Below are positions 26,293 through 32,544 of a stretch of DNA of 32,566 nucleotides, piece by piece. The position numbers and the translations under genes are program-made. Position 1 is the stretch's first letter; every line of letters starts with the position of its first letter. Origin of the DNA: JAAYYM01 sp964631375 (GTDB lineage: Bacteria > Bacillota > Clostridia > Lachnospirales > Lachnospiraceae); the NCBI GenBank assembly GCA_964631375.1, contig CAZVYQ010000033.1:1-32566 (forward strand). The letters are read 5' to 3'. The notes beneath the pieces were generated by a model. That model did no database searches. It saw only the letters and a program-made list of their open reading frames with translations, and was not told the origin of the DNA.

Positions 26293-27552
26293 CTATTCTC
26301 CGGCATCCGGCTCCACAGACTCCTTCCATCCGTGACATTTACTTCCGATTGCTGCCGCTAAGAATATCCAGACAAACAGTCTGATTGGAAAACACAGAAA
26401 TAGTAACATGGTGACTGCCAAAGGCTTCTTCATAATCCCACCAAGTAAGGCTGCAGTTACAATAGCTGCTGCAATAACGACATGATCTCCGCTCTGTCCA
26501 AATACAAACATCGCAATGCCATAGCCCATGCAGACTCCTGCAAAAATCAATGGGAAAAAGTGTCCACCCTTAAGACCAAACTGAATACATACATTTGTCA
26601 TGATGATTTTAAGAAACGCAATTCCAATCAACATGATTGGTAAATACAAATGGTACGATTCCATTAATTCCGCCATCTGTTCCTCTCCTGAGAACAAAAT
26701 TGCGGGCACTACTGTTCCAATAACACCAAGGCTCAGACCAGCGATTACTTCCTTGATCACCGGTGGCATCTTTGCTGCTATCATAGTACTGCTTCTATGT
26801 ACAATCTTATAAAAGTATGCAAGAATGCAACCACATAATATATATACGATCATCATGAGATAATCGTCACGCAGTATTTCGCTTTCCGAAAATGAAGGGA
26901 AGCCACTAAGACCTGCTCCAAACAGTGCCGACAGTCCTGCATAGACTCCGCTTCCTGCTGCCAGCGCAATTCCATATACTACGATTTTCGATGCTGCATT
27001 TAGTTGCGGAACCTCTTCATTTGTCTCCTCCTCTACCTCAAAAATACCAAACAAAGGAGAATGAAACAGTACACTTAGTGATACTGACATTCCGATTTGT
27101 GAATACTCTTTTGCATGCTTCTTGGCAAATTTCAGATTATCTCCAGCCCAATAACACAATCCCACAATCACACCTGTAAGTCCTGCCTCAGGTCCGACAC
27201 TGCTTCCCATAAGAAGCGGAAATAATGCTGCCAAGAGCATAATCAGCATATTCTTATACTCATAATGCTTTTCTTTCTTCACTTTTCCAAGGACGGTCTC
27301 CAGCTCTTCCGGATAGTCACCGAATTTCCAGCGGAATAAACCAATGATCAGACCACCTACTGTACAGACAATGACCGTGTAAAACGGAAGCGAAATCTGT
27401 TCAGGGATTTTCGTCCAGATCAAGGTCATGCCTTCTGACATAATTTTCAGGAATACCCATACAATGCCACCAGCAAATGCCCCGATTAGTCCACAAAATA
27501 ATACTAATAACAATTGATTTTTGATTTGTAAATTTACATTTTGAGGTTTCAT
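26293..27552 (-). CDS. ClC-family chloride channel or antiporter
   Basis: Polytopic membrane protein of 419 residues in the ClC family. GSSVGPEAGLTGVIVGL (about 116-132) matches the G-x-E-G-P-type selectivity filter motif region. KGGHFFPLIFAGVCMGYGIAM (about 324-344) matches the second filter motif, normally GGIFAP. Family size is normal for a bacterial ClC without CBS domains. The filter sequences diverge from the Escherichia coli antiporter, so transport mode and anion cannot be told. It is the first gene of the minus-strand run and has AAAGGAT 11 bases before the ATG. Coupling with the HdeD-like gene suggests a pH or anion homeostasis function. Confidence 0.85.
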   Translation of the reverse strand: MKPQNVNLQIKNQLLLVLFCGLIGAFAGGIVWVFLKIMSEGMTLIWTKIPEQISLPFYTVIVCTVGGLIIGLFRWKFGDYPEELETVLGKVKKEKHYEYKNMLIMLLAALFPLLMGSSVGPEAGLTGVIVGLCYWAGDNLKFAKKHAKEYSQIGMSVSLSVLFHSPLFGIFEVEEETNEEVPQLNAASKIVVYGIALAAGSGVYAGLSALFGAGLSGFPSFSESEILRDDYLMMIVYILCGCILAYFYKIVHRSSTMIAAKMPPVIKEVIAGLSLGVIGTVVPAILFSGEEQMAELMESYHLYLPIMLIGIAFLKIIMTNVCIQFGLKGGHFFPLIFAGVCMGYGIAMFVFGQSGDHVVIAAAIVTAALLGGIMKKPLAVTMLLFLCFPIRLFVWIFLAAAIGSKCHGWKESVEPDAGE

Positions 27553-27591
27553 AACGATTACTTATCCTTTCCAAGGTGCTTCGTATTATTT

Positions 27592-27621
27592 AATATACAA
27601 TGGTATCAATCTGATCCTCAA
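27592..27621 (-). promoter_or_regulatory. Candidate promoter of the ClC/export operon
   Basis: Minus-strand TTGAGG (27621-27616) and TATATT (27597-27592) are 18 nt apart and about 40 nt upstream of the ClC ATG. An alternative extended -10-like site, TGATGTAAT (27643-27635), belongs to the conserved module further upstream. Which of the two is used cannot be decided from sequence. Confidence 0.4.
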
Positions 27622-27634
27622 TGTTCTTCTTTTC

Positions 27635-27685
27635 GATTACATCATCTTTTTGAAAAAGCAAAAATACCCAAATTAATATTTATAT
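27635..27685 (-). repeat. Promoter-like module shared with the acyltransferase operon, copy B
   Basis: The minus strand reads TATAAATATTAA (27685-27674), then TTTTTTGC, CAAAAAGATG and TGTAAT, co-linear with copy A at 15025-15071. Part of it overlaps an AATATTTATA/TATAAATATT inverted repeat (27676-27685 and 27698-27707). Confidence 0.45.
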
Positions 27686-27727
27686 TATTATTGTCGTATA
27701 AATATTGTGAGATGATGAAAATAATAG

Positions 27728-27756
27728 TTGTCATCCTAATAGTATTATGTTATTAT
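27728..27756 (+). promoter_or_regulatory. Sigma-A promoter of the flavoprotein operon
   Basis: TTGTCA (27728-27733) and TATTAT (27751-27756) are separated by exactly 17 nt, close to consensus. The predicted start of transcription, near 27763, falls inside the tandem operator that follows. The -10 box itself overlaps the operator's left arm. Confidence 0.7.
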
Positions 27757-27789
27757 CTTACCAAAGGATAGTTACCATTGGTAAGATAA
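27753..27789. promoter_or_regulatory. Tandem palindromic operator of the flavoprotein operon
   Basis: TTATCTTACCAA (27753-27764) and TTGGTAAGATAA (27778-27789) form perfect 12-bp inverted arms. Within them are two half-overlapping 13-bp sites, TTACCAAAGGATA (27758-27770) and TTACCATTGGTAA (27772-27784), the second a perfect palindrome. Location over the -10 and transcription start implies repression. An HxlR- or MarR-type repressor is suspected from the flavoprotein context, but none is encoded in the window. Confidence 0.65.
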
Positions 27790-27799
27790 GGAGAATAAC

Positions 27800-28333
27800 A
27801 TGAAAGTGATCGTGCATGACTTAACAATTAATGAATTTCAGCAAATCAGCACCCTGTTTTCAACAGAGGACAAAGTATTTTCGGTGCAGGACACTCCCAA
27901 AAACTGTATTGGCTGTTTTGGTTGCTGGACGAAAACACCCGGACAATGTGTTCTAAATGATAATTATCAAACAATCGGGGCACTTTTAGCACAAGCCTCT
28001 GAGGTTATCATGATTAGTAAATGTGTGTATGGCGGATACAGCCCAAATATAAAAAGTGTGGTTGACCGGAGTATATCTTTCCTCATGCCCTTTTTTGTAA
28101 CCAAAAAAGACGAAACACACCATCAGCAAAGATATCGTCACACATTTCCGTTACAAGTCTATTTCTATGGCGAGGATTTATCTTTAGAGGAGAAACAGAT
28201 TGCCACTTCTTTGATCAAAGCAAATCAAAAGAATTTCTACTTTTCAGACAGTCATGTAGAATTTGCAGGATCAGTCAATGAACTGCAATCGATCGTACAG
28301 AATAAGGAGGAAACAAGAAAATGCAGATCATGA
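27800..28333 (+). CDS. Flavodoxin-fold oxidoreductase with iron-sulfur-flavoprotein-like Cys motif
   Basis: A 177-residue cytoplasmic protein of the flavodoxin/NADPH-dependent FMN reductase superfamily. Cys36, Cys39, Cys42 and Cys50 form a C-x2-C-x2-C-x7-C cluster (NCIGCFGCWTKTPGQCVLND). This fits the compact [4Fe-4S] motif of archaeal iron-sulfur flavoproteins. SKCVYGGYSPNIKSVVDRS (about 72-90) matches the FMN-binding loop and the tail helix. AAGGAG lies six bases before the ATG, behind a strong promoter and tandem operator. It overlaps the next flavoprotein gene by 13 nt. Many annotated relatives are simply called flavodoxin family protein, and cluster binding is unproven. Confidence 0.8.
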   Translation: MKVIVHDLTINEFQQISTLFSTEDKVFSVQDTPKNCIGCFGCWTKTPGQCVLNDNYQTIGALLAQASEVIMISKCVYGGYSPNIKSVVDRSISFLMPFFVTKKDETHHQQRYRHTFPLQVYFYGEDLSLEEKQIATSLIKANQKNFYFSDSHVEFAGSVNELQSIVQNKEETRKCRS

Positions 28334-28956
28334 TTATCAACGGCAGCCCTAAACTGGGAGAAAGTACATCTGAACTATTGATTCACCATCTTGTATCAAT
28401 GCTTGGTGAACAGATTATTCGCGTGGTCAATGTGAATCGAGGTGTATTTACTTCGGAGGATGAAGAATATCTACAAAAAAGCGATGCTCTAGTGTTTGTC
28501 TTTCCTTTGTATATTGACAGTATTCCATCTCATCTGATCAAGTTGTTGCTTAGACTGGAATCATTAACCTATCAAGAAGGTGCACATGTTTACTGTATCG
28601 TAAATAATGGATTCTATGAAGGCAGACAAAAAAAGATTGCCATAAATCAGATGCAATTGTGGTGTCGTAAAACCAATCTCATATGGGGGCAGGGGCTTGG
28701 AAGTGGTACAGGCGAGATGATTCCTATTGTTCATAATATACCACTTGGATATGGTCCAAATAAATCACTTGGACAGAATTTAAATAGAATTGCTGACAAC
28801 ATCATAAATCAAAAGAGTGATGAAACAATACTCATGCAGCTTGATTGGCCTCGTCCATTCTGGCATCGTGATGCCTCCAGATATTTGTGGCTTCCAAAAG
28901 CAAAGAAGAACGGTTTATCCAAGAAACAAATGTATCGAAAGATGGTGAAGGAATAA
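28321..28956 (+). CDS. NAD(P)H-dependent FMN reductase-like flavoprotein
   Basis: A 211-residue flavodoxin-fold protein beginning MQIMIINGSPKLGESTSELL, where NGSPK is the phosphate-binding loop for FMN. DALVFVFPLYIDSIPSHLIKLL (about 54-75) forms the second FMN loop. There is no Cys cluster. The C-terminal region is basic (RKTNLIWGQGLGSGTGEMI and the lysine-rich tail after 195). AAGGAGG precedes the ATG by about ten bases. The 13-nt overlap with the upstream gene indicates one operon and perhaps a two-protein redox complex. The substrate is unknown. Confidence 0.8.
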   Translation: MQIMIINGSPKLGESTSELLIHHLVSMLGEQIIRVVNVNRGVFTSEDEEYLQKSDALVFVFPLYIDSIPSHLIKLLLRLESLTYQEGAHVYCIVNNGFYEGRQKKIAINQMQLWCRKTNLIWGQGLGSGTGEMIPIVHNIPLGYGPNKSLGQNLNRIADNIINQKSDETILMQLDWPRPFWHRDASRYLWLPKAKKNGLSKKQMYRKMVKE

Positions 28957-28996
28957 GAATGAACCAGCATTGTTTTCCTGAATCATTTCTCTTCAC

Positions 28997-29033
28997 TCAG
29001 ATCTGTATGAAAATTCATCTCATACAGATCTGA
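28997..29033. repeat. Perfect 14-bp hairpin between convergent genes
   Basis: TCAGATCTGTATGA (28997-29010) and TCATACAGATCTGA (29020-29033) are perfect inverted arms around a nine-base loop. They lie between the ends of the flavoprotein operon (plus) and the small hypothetical gene (minus). Neither strand has a T-run after it, so it is either an atypical bidirectional terminator or a structural element. Confidence 0.6.
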
Positions 29034-29050
29034 AACAACAACTTCTATTT

Positions 29051-29263
29051 CTACTCAGCCGTTGTCTTTTGAAAAGCAACCGTTTGTGCTTTCAAAGAAA
29101 TCTTTCCAACCTGATAGCCATACTCCATAAGTTCCTTTTTATAATTCAGAAAAGAATGATCGATCGGAAGTCCTGCGATATTCTGTATCTCCTCAAAGGT
29201 AAGCAGAAAAGAATCTTCTCCTCTTTCCTGCACATATTTCCATAACGGATCATATTTACTCAT
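29051..29263 (-). CDS. Small conserved hypothetical protein
   Basis: A 70-residue cytoplasmic protein: MSKYDPLWKYVQERG, then LLTFEEIQNIAGLPIDHSFLNYKKEL. It resembles a widespread small family in Firmicutes (DUF7662-like, from memory), often annotated only as hypothetical and resembling a winged-helix fragment. AAGGAGG lies 12 bases upstream of the ATG. It is the last gene of a short minus-strand cluster behind a membrane protein and cytidine deaminase. No function is assigned. Confidence 0.65.
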   Translation of the reverse strand: MSKYDPLWKYVQERGEDSFLLTFEEIQNIAGLPIDHSFLNYKKELMEYGYQVGKISLKAQTVAFQKTTAE

Positions 29264-29306
29264 CTAAGTTCTGTACCTCCTTAAATATTGCATATTATCA
29301 GCATTT

Positions 29307-29846
29307 CTATTTGTAATACATATAAAACGGTAAATAACAAAACATCAAACCTAACACCAAGATCCATATATATATGAATTCGACTTTTCTTCGTTCTGTA
29401 AAGATCGCCGGGTTTTTTTCAGAATACCAGATCCGATAACTTTCACCGACATGAAATTTGTGTTTTGTAGTCCACTCCCGATAAATGTTGCTGCTTTGTC
29501 CGTAATACTTTTTCCCATCTGCCCAATATGTAAATTTCAAAACATACCAGCCTTTGTTTGTCCGCACAGCACCCTGATACTCTCCTTCCGTCTTTTGTCT
29601 GCAGAAGAATGGTTTGATCATTGCAAAAAGTGCCGTTGCAATAAAACATCCACCAAACCCGATACTGAAAATAAATACAAACGCAGCCTCATTACCACGG
29701 AGTGCAGAGATCAGCATTCCAAGTCCCATCATGCTAAAATAGCATGCACAAAATAAAACTCCACCCCGGGATAAGGCATACCCTCGTGCCAATACCCAAA
29801 AGAGCATGACACCAACTGCCAAAAACAATATTGCTAAGAAAACCAT
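29307..29846 (-). CDS. Four-helix membrane protein with a central cytoplasmic or external beta domain
   Basis: A 179-residue protein with two or three N-terminal helices (residues 1-80), a hydrophilic stretch (about 85-145; GAVRTNKGWYVLKFTYWADGKKYYGQSS, then KFHVGESYRIWYSEKNPAIF) and a last helix near 155-176. The hydrophilic part has the F-x-Y-x-x-G-K-x-Y and G-x-x-x-x-I-x-Y-x-x-x-x-P pattern of DUF3592-type proteins. ATG 29846 has TAGGTG six bases upstream; a GTG at 29855 is the alternative. It starts 15 nt after the deaminase gene. Function unknown. Confidence 0.7.
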   Translation of the reverse strand: MVFLAILFLAVGVMLFWVLARGYALSRGGVLFCACYFSMMGLGMLISALRGNEAAFVFIFSIGFGGCFIATALFAMIKPFFCRQKTEGEYQGAVRTNKGWYVLKFTYWADGKKYYGQSSNIYREWTTKHKFHVGESYRIWYSEKNPAIFTERRKVEFIYIWILVLGLMFCYLPFYMYYK

Positions 29847-29860
29847 CTGATTCACCTACT

Positions 29861-30253
29861 CTAGATCCACCACTCCGGGGTAATATCTCCCAAAGTGACC
29901 ACTCTATCCTGTTCATAGTCAAGCATAATTTCAACATTTTGATAAGAACTTGGCATTAATTGTACCATTAATTCCCTACATGCGCCACAAGGTGCACCTG
30001 TCTTTCCATCTGGCATAATGGCCAACACTCTTGTGAACGAATCCTCTCCATCCGTAATCATGTTGAATATTGCATTACGCTCTGCACAGATTCCAAGCGT
30101 GGAACAAGTATCAATACATACACCTGCATAGATTTTTCCTGAAGCAGAATAAATTGCGGCAGCAACTCCTCCCGCTTCTACATAGTCTGAGATTTTTCGC
30201 TCTCTCTGAACCGTTTTTGCTGTCTCAAACAAATCTCTCCATATTGCATCCAT
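29861..30253 (-). CDS. Cytidine deaminase-like protein
   Basis: Zinc-dependent nucleoside deaminase fold, 130 residues, typical in length for a tetrameric cytidine deaminase. The active site is Cys56-Ala-Glu58 (GICAERNAIF) and Cys89-x-x-Cys92 (APCGACREL), the three-cysteine zinc site with the proton-shuttling Glu. Cytidine or deoxycytidine salvage is the expected role, although blasticidin-S-type or other nucleoside specificities share this motif. ATG 30253 has GAGGAG upstream; an in-frame start at 30292 is less likely. The 196-nt stretch before it has no confident promoter. It heads a three-gene cluster with a membrane protein and a small hypothetical. Confidence 0.85.
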   Translation of the reverse strand: MDAIWRDLFETAKTVQRERKISDYVEAGGVAAAIYSASGKIYAGVCIDTCSTLGICAERNAIFNMITDGEDSFTRVLAIMPDGKTGAPCGACRELMVQLMPSSYQNVEIMLDYEQDRVVTLGDITPEWWI

Positions 30254-30385
30254 AATGTTTTTCTCCTCTCTCCCCCAACCTGTCAATACCAAAATCAGAG
30301 GCTTTATAATCAGTCTGTCTTTACATCAAGCCATCCATAATATGTTTCCCCTTTATCATCTGAGTTACTTTCACTATATACTATA

Positions 30386-30426
30386 TTAGCCGAACCAATA
30401 CAAAAACACAAGATTGGTTCGGCTAA
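30386..30426. repeat. Perfect 14-bp inverted repeat after the hydrolase gene
   Basis: TTAGCCGAACCAAT (30386-30399) and ATTGGTTCGGCTAA (30413-30426) are perfect arms around a 13-nt loop, starting 24 nt past the hydrolase stop on the minus strand. After the hairpin the minus strand reads ATAGTATATAG, not a T-run, so it is a terminator only in a loose sense. Confidence 0.55.
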
Positions 30427-30449
30427 CTTGTCAGATATTGATGGTACGA

Positions 30450-31637
30450 TTAGGAAAATCTCTTCAGTAATTCTTCTACAAAACGCTCTGTTTCATAAGT
30501 CCATGGCGTGTGTCCCGAATGTTCAAACCACACGATCTCTTTTTTAGGTGCCTCCAGAATATTGTAGTAGTCCTCCACCAACGAGGTTGGGGCATTTACA
30601 TCAAAACTTCCAAGGAAAAAGTAAACCGGCACTTCAAGTTTCGGATAATCCTTACGCAGATCGCCTTCATACAGCTGTGGCCACACAACATCATATGTAT
30701 TGATCAATCCCACAAAATAATTAACTGCATCCAACACACCATATTCATAACCGCCCAAATCCTGCATGGTATGGAAGGGCTGCGATATTTTATCAGGGTG
30801 ATTTGCCATATAAGTAGACAATCTGCTTATGTACGGCATGGAACGCATACAAATGTTTCCTGAATAATATGGCGGCTCACCTTCTCTCGTAAGTTGATCG
30901 ATCAACTTCTGATCGTGATCCTTTTTTGCAAACTCCATTGCCATTTGATAATTCATCTTATCTGTCTCCAGAAAATCAATCATCTGTCCTGTCCCAATCA
31001 TTCCTGCGTAATACTCCGGTCTTGTACCGATCAAGAAAATACCAAGAGCACTTCCCCATGACTCGCCAACCAAATAAATCTTATCCTTTCCAAACTCCTC
31101 ACGAAGACTTTCCGTTAACGCAATGCCATCATCAATATAAGTCTGCGGCGTAATCTCTTTTCGATTCATGCAACTATAGGATTTTGCACTACCCGGCTGA
31201 TCCCAATTAACCACAACAAAATGTTCCTCAAGAGCTCCAAGGTCAGCCCTGGTTGCTGTCAGCTGACTTCCTCCCGGTCCTCCTGCCAGAAATAAAAGAA
31301 CCGGTGCAGTTCTGTCATTGCCACGAATCGTGATCCATTCCTGATGGCCATTTAGATTGACCTTTCTGAGTTCTGCAATACTTCCTGTTAATGGCTTTCC
31401 ATCCGTTCCTTTGATCTTGGGCGTGTAGGCTGTGAGCTGGGTTAGACAGATAAATAGAATCAAAACTGTCACAATTCCTGCCAGACATAACAAATTACCC
31501 TTTAGGGTTTTCAAAACCACTGAGCAATCTCTTTTCTGTACACTTGCTACGAGCAGTCGTATTGCATTTACCAGACCAGTAATAACAGTTCCTGCTGTCG
31601 CTATCACCATAATAAGCGTTGTTACCAATTTCCACAT
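30450..31637 (-). CDS. Membrane-anchored alpha/beta hydrolase (proline iminopeptidase-like)
   Basis: A 395-residue protein with two N-terminal hydrophobic helices (about 3-28 and 47-70), then an alpha/beta-hydrolase domain. FLAGGPGGSQ supplies the oxyanion-hole motif typical of S33 peptidases, GESWGSALG holds nucleophile Ser193, FLGSFDVNAPT carries the likely acid and FEHSGHTPW the catalytic His. Such enzymes include proline iminopeptidases and esterases; the substrate is unknown. The start at 31637 is preferred because GGAGG lies eight bases upstream. ATG 31643 and a TTG at 31652 are in frame but too close to it. It is transcribed from a strong promoter overlapped by operators of the divergent TetR-type regulator. 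Confidence 0.82.
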   Translation of the reverse strand: MWKLVTTLIMVIATAGTVITGLVNAIRLLVASVQKRDCSVVLKTLKGNLLCLAGIVTVLILFICLTQLTAYTPKIKGTDGKPLTGSIAELRKVNLNGHQEWITIRGNDRTAPVLLFLAGGPGGSQLTATRADLGALEEHFVVVNWDQPGSAKSYSCMNRKEITPQTYIDDGIALTESLREEFGKDKIYLVGESWGSALGIFLIGTRPEYYAGMIGTGQMIDFLETDKMNYQMAMEFAKKDHDQKLIDQLTREGEPPYYSGNICMRSMPYISRLSTYMANHPDKISQPFHTMQDLGGYEYGVLDAVNYFVGLINTYDVVWPQLYEGDLRKDYPKLEVPVYFFLGSFDVNAPTSLVEDYYNILEAPKKEIVWFEHSGHTPWTYETERFVEELLKRFS

Positions 31638-31660
31638 CTTCATTTCCTCCAATTAAATTT

Positions 31661-31675
31661 TTGACCATTGTTCAA
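31661..31675. promoter_or_regulatory. TetR-type operator, proximal site
   Basis: TTGACCATTGTTCAA is an imperfect palindrome. Its reverse complement matches the second site at 31699-31713 in 13 of 15 positions. It lies at or just after the predicted transcription start of the hydrolase gene. Confidence 0.55.
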
Positions 31676-31684
31676 CTTTTTTGA

Positions 31685-31713
31685 AGTATATCACTTTTTT
31701 GAACACTAGTCAA
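31685..31713 (-). promoter_or_regulatory. Sigma-A promoter of the alpha/beta hydrolase gene
   Basis: Minus-strand TTGACT (31713-31708) and TATACT (31690-31685) are separated by exactly 17 nt, close to consensus, about 48 nt upstream of the chosen start. The -35 box is part of the distal operator, so repressor binding would block polymerase. Confidence 0.65.
31699..31713. promoter_or_regulatory. TetR-type operator, distal site
   Basis: TTGAACACTAGTCAA is an imperfect palindrome covering the -35 of the hydrolase promoter. It lies next to the likely promoter of the divergent regulator gene (TACAAT at 31730-31735, weak -35 TAGTCA at 31707-31712). Autoregulation is therefore probable. Confidence 0.55.
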
Positions 31714-31782
31714 ATAGTTTTTTTTATGATACAATATGATACAGGTATGAAACGCCAAAAGCGAAACTGAAGGAGTTATACA

Positions 31783-32400
31783 ATGGAAAAACGATCAAGT
31801 GTTTCAGCTAATAAAAGAGCATTAATTCTGGATACTATGAGAGAATTGTTCAAAGAGGGAACTGCCGGTACTGCCTCTGTGAGTGATATTGCCAAGAGAG
31901 CCGGCATCGCCAAAGGAGGCTTATACTACTATTTTCATTCCAAGGAAGAAGTTCTGGACGCACTAATCGAGGATGAATATGATGCGATCATCCGACATTG
32001 TGATAAAGTCATAAAAAAAAGCAACCTCCCTGCTGTTGAGCAGTTCGCATTGTTGCTTTATACCTATCGCACCTCCTATGTAGATCCCACTCTGGATGAA
32101 TATCTGCATAAACCTCAGAACGCTGCCCTGCATCAAAAGTCATTAGCAAATATACTATATGCTCTGTCTCCAATCGTCTCCGGAATCATAAAACAGGGCA
32201 TTGATGAAGGCACCTTTCACTGCGAACATCCTGATGAATATGCAGAAATTATTATGTCTGTATTAGCATTTCTTCCTGACCGCGGAATCTTTGAATGGTC
32301 ACATCAACAGATTCGTGAAAAGCTTGAAGCCTTCTCAGAGTTGCTGGAGCAAGGACTACAGGTTCCAAGGGGATGTTTTTCATTTATGTCTGATATCTGA
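31783..32400 (+). CDS. TetR-family transcriptional regulator
   Basis: A 205-residue regulator. The N-terminal HTH (about 8-60) reads ALILDTMRELFKEGTAGTAS then VSDIAKRAGIAKGGLYYYFH and SKEEVLDALIEDEYD, a clear TetR signature. The C-terminal ligand domain is unassigned. AAGGAG lies about nine bases before the ATG. It is divergent from the alpha/beta hydrolase gene, and the 145-nt gap contains two copies of one palindromic operator. It most likely represses both genes until an effector, perhaps a hydrolase substrate, is bound. No multidrug pump is adjacent. Confidence 0.92.
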   Translation: MEKRSSVSANKRALILDTMRELFKEGTAGTASVSDIAKRAGIAKGGLYYYFHSKEEVLDALIEDEYDAIIRHCDKVIKKSNLPAVEQFALLLYTYRTSYVDPTLDEYLHKPQNAALHQKSLANILYALSPIVSGIIKQGIDEGTFHCEHPDEYAEIIMSVLAFLPDRGIFEWSHQQIREKLEAFSELLEQGLQVPRGCFSFMSDI

Positions 32401-32426
32401 AAAATGATCTAGATGATTCATCTATC

Positions 32427-32454
32427 TTGAATATATGTAAATATATGCTATGAT
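32427..32454 (+). promoter_or_regulatory. Promoter-like sequence at the right end
   Basis: TTGAAT (32427-32432) and TATGAT (32449-32454) are separated by 16 nt, 27 nt after the TetR stop. Transcription would start near 32461, inside the following palindrome, and run out of the window. Confidence 0.4.
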
Positions 32455-32457
32455 ACA

Positions 32458-32518
32458 GGTGTCAAAAGTCAAAAAGCGTTCATGCTTGCATGATAAGCTT
32501 TATGACTTTATGATACCC
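32458..32518. repeat. 61-nt near-palindrome, MITE-like or structured RNA
   Basis: The left arm (32458-32485, GGTGTCAAAAGTCAAAAAGC then GTTCATGC) and the right arm (32488-32518, GCATGATAAGC then TTTATGACTTTATGATACCC) pair along almost their whole length, with a few mismatches, small bulges and a two-base loop. There is no T-run and no open reading frame. Confidence 0.55.
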
Positions 32519-32544
32519 AACAACATGAAGAAGTTCTAATTCGG

